IMG/VR virus record: IMGVR_UViG_3300037336_000159
Coordinates: 1 to 31,597 of that record
Length of the DNA: 31,597 nt
Direction: 5' to 3' (one strand)
Source of the DNA: a virus
Part shown: positions 29,746 to 31,597 of the stretch, piece after piece
Layout of the letters: the number at the start of each line of letters is the position of its first letter
Numbering within the stretch: position 1 is the stretch's first letter
The notes under the pieces: generated by a model
Told to the model about the DNA's origin: nothing
Seen by the model: the letters and a program-made list of their open reading frames with translations, nothing else
Database searches by the model: none
Program-made: the position numbers and the translations under genes

Positions 29746-30765
29746 TTAAAATAATTTTTCCTGCTTAATAGTTTTTTTAAATCGTTTTGCAGCTTCTTTA
29801 CAATTTAAAATAGCTTGCTTATAATAGCTATCTTTAAGTTCAATTCCAATAGCCTTTCTACCCATGCTAACAGGACTAAAAACCTCACTACCTACACCCA
29901 TAAAAGGAGTTAAAACAACTTCACCAGGATTAGAATACAATTCTACTAATCTATCAATAACATCTAATTGTAATGGGTGTACGTGTTTTTCGTCGTCTTC
30001 CTCTCTACTATCTTTAAATGGTAAAACATTATCAATTCTAACATCATCCCAAACGCTAGAAGCGTAACGCTGCCAAATGTAATGGTTTAATTTAGTTATA
30101 TTTTCATCTTCGTTAATAGCTTTTAAATGATCCCAAAGTGTAACCTCGTTATAGTTTGAATTATTAGCATTGTTATAAGCCCTTAAAATGTTTGGCAAAA
30201 TTGGAGTTTCACCAGCATAATGATTAATACCATAAGGATGAACTACAGGTACTAAATTTTCGCCTTTTTTTGTAAAAACTAATACATAATCTGGCATAGC
30301 CGTGAAACATTTAGTGCTATCTTCTACTATAAATTTATGCATTAAAGATTGAACCATTGTTCTCATTCTAACCTTTAAAGGTTCTTTCCAAATCGTAATA
30401 CGATTACGATATTCAAATCCGTACTTAATATGTAGTCTTATAATTTCGTTTGGAAAATCCCAAAGCCTACAAGTGTTATCAAACACATCCGTACAATGAA
30501 CGGCGGTAATACGACCAGGTTTTGTAACTCTTGAAATTTCTTTTATTAAAAATTCGTATTGATCTAAAAATTGTTCTTTGTTTTCACAATTTGAAAAATC
30601 GTTTTCGCTCGAGCTGTAATTATATAATCCAGCAAACGGAGGACTATAAGCTGATAGGTCTATGCTTTCATCTTTTAATGTAGGCATTACTAGCATGCAG
30701 TCAGAATTATATAAGCTATAATTATCTGTGTGTACTTGGTCTTTTACTTTGTTTTCTTTTTTCAT
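29746..30765 (-). CDS. DNA amino-methyltransferase, SPPF type (N4-cytosine or N6-adenine)
   Basis: A protein of 339 aa with beta-class order: catalytic motif IV SPPF (41-44) near the N-terminus and the SAM-binding FMGVGS motif near the C-terminus (about 293-299), followed by GRKAIGIELKDSYY. SPP(Y/F/W) is commoner in N4-cytosine enzymes, but phage N6-adenine enzymes also use variants, so base specificity is open. With the C5 enzyme it gives the phage two modification activities in one operon. It starts 2 bases after the SNF2-like helicase stop. Confidence 0.88.
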   Translation of the reverse strand: MKKENKVKDQVHTDNYSLYNSDCMLVMPTLKDESIDLSAYSPPFAGLYNYSSSENDFSNCENKEQFLDQYEFLIKEISRVTKPGRITAVHCTDVFDNTCRLWDFPNEIIRLHIKYGFEYRNRITIWKEPLKVRMRTMVQSLMHKFIVEDSTKCFTAMPDYVLVFTKKGENLVPVVHPYGINHYAGETPILPNILRAYNNANNSNYNEVTLWDHLKAINEDENITKLNHYIWQRYASSVWDDVRIDNVLPFKDSREEDDEKHVHPLQLDVIDRLVELYSNPGEVVLTPFMGVGSEVFSPVSMGRKAIGIELKDSYYKQAILNCKEAAKRFKKTIKQEKLF

Positions 30766-30767
30766 GT

Positions 30768-31597
30768 CTATAAAAATTTTGGTGTAATTAATTCTTTATT
30801 AAATTCTTTTTGTGTGTGTGTAAAAACTCTATTTACGTTATCTGTTAAGTTTTTATGTAACTCAATAGCTTTCTTTGTCTTTTGGTCTAAGGCTTCTAAT
30901 ACCCTAGTTTGACCATCTGATATGACCATATCAATAGTTACATCATTTTTTTGACCAAACCTCCAAAAACGTCTATAAGCTTGGTACATTTGTTCATAAC
31001 TCCATGTAGGAAAAAACACAGAATGATTGCAATGCTGCCAATTTAAACCCATACCAGTCATTTTAGCTTTAGTAATTAAACGTTTTATTTGTCCATCGGC
31101 AAAAGCTTTTAATATTTCTTCTTTGCGCTCAATACTTTGACTGCCTATTATTTCAACCGCTTCTTTATCATTTGCTTTTAATATTGCGCTTTCATTGTTA
31201 GTATTGCACCAGTAAACAGAAGTTTTGCATTGTGCTAATTCGATTGCTTTTTCACATCTTTTTAGCTCTGTTTGTTTTTGTTCATGCCTTACTTCTGTCA
31301 TAGACTTTGCAATAGGTGTAAACATTTGAACCTGACCGCTTATATCAATTAAAGATTGATTTTTTACAATATGTTTATTTACGATTAATTCTGGTAGAAT
31401 ATATCTATCATTACTAAAACCCAAATCGCTTGGCATTTTACACATAATAGACCATTGATTAACCCATGCAAAAAAATCCTTTTCAGCGTGTGGCTTTAAA
31501 TAAAACTTTTCGCCAATATTTCTATTTGAACTATCTACGCTGTTTTGATTGTTTTTAAAAAACTTACCTAACATGTCAACATAACCCATATATCCTA
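30768..31597 (-). CDS. SNF2-like/SF2 phage helicase, C-terminal part (cut by window edge)
   Basis: 276 codons are visible; the frame is open to the right edge, so the N-terminal ATPase half lies outside. The segment GYMGYVDMLGKFFK then KPHAEKDFFAWVNQWSIMCK and PSDLGF is typical of phage SNF2-type helicases between the two RecA domains. 'ITKAKMTGMGLNWQHCNH' (motif V region) and 'YQAYRRFWRFGQKNDV' (motif VI) finish the second RecA domain. A role in phage replication or recombination is likely. It ends 2 bases before the methyltransferase start. Confidence 0.85.
   Translation of the reverse strand, partial: GYMGYVDMLGKFFKNNQNSVDSSNRNIGEKFYLKPHAEKDFFAWVNQWSIMCKMPSDLGFSNDRYILPELIVNKHIVKNQSLIDISGQVQMFTPIAKSMTEVRHEQKQTELKRCEKAIELAQCKTSVYWCNTNNESAILKANDKEAVEIIGSQSIERKEEILKAFADGQIKRLITKAKMTGMGLNWQHCNHSVFFPTWSYEQMYQAYRRFWRFGQKNDVTIDMVISDGQTRVLEALDQKTKKAIELHKNLTDNVNRVFTHTQKEFNKELITPKFL

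Noticed and set aside
1-31597. CRISPR arrays, insertion sequences, integrase and attachment sites.
   Set aside because: No spaced direct-repeat arrays, transposase or recombinase motifs were found. The tRNA could in principle be an attachment site, but no adjacent integrase or duplicated tRNA end is visible.

Overview
The window is about 31.6 kb of a tailed-phage genome (or prophage) with a siphovirus-type head and tail module. The host is most likely a member of the Bacteroidota, probably a flavobacterium. The DNA is very AT-rich, and start codons sit in A/T-rich contexts without Shine-Dalgarno sequences. Three promoters match or nearly match the Bacteroidota vegetative consensus TTTG-N19-TAnnTTTG. 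The replication protein is of the BT4734/VirE-VapE type common in Bacteroidota elements. No integrase or clear lysogeny repressor is visible, so I cannot say whether the phage is temperate.

Almost everything is on the minus strand and is transcribed from right to left. 31597-23947 (early/replication): the C-terminal part of an SNF2-like helicase, an SPPF-type amino-methyltransferase, small genes, a C5-cytosine methyltransferase, a structured terminator-containing leader, a DEAH-type helicase, and a BT4734-primase/VapE-helicase fusion. 23946-23700 is non-coding and carries GTTAC repeats. 23699-23358: a VRR-NUC nuclease. 23362-23332 is a strong candidate promoter for the packaging and head genes: two small proteins, a putative small terminase, the large terminase, the portal and the SPP1-gp7/Mu-F-like minor head protein.

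19205-18021 is the only plus-strand block: five small genes with their own promoter, wedged between the minor head gene and the prohead protease. One of the five is broken by a frameshift. The minus-strand late genes then resume: prohead protease, HK97-type major capsid, a terminator, a small lipoprotein, head-tail connectors, tail completion proteins, tail tube, the G/GT tail chaperones with a canonical A AAA AAG slip site, a short tape measure, three large tail or receptor-binding proteins, holin-like membrane proteins, an M15 endolysin and a predicted single-chain spanin. A tRNA with a CAU anticodon follows directly and the unit ends at a strong terminator (2831-2797).

2779-1 is a further minus-strand unit. 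It begins with a near-perfect promoter that abuts the ATG of a small HTH protein, continues through small unknown genes with overlapping starts and stops, and ends with a putative recombination pair (a conserved phage protein plus a YqaJ exonuclease). A final gene runs off the left edge.

The points most worth following up are the plus-strand cassette inside the structural operon, the pseudoknot/terminator leader of the replication helicase, the apparently leaderless HTH transcript, the single-chain spanin, the programmed frameshift and the tRNA at the tail of the lysis message. Several short genes (40-57 aa) were found by hand from their overlaps with neighbours. All functions are read from motifs and gene order only; no database search was possible.
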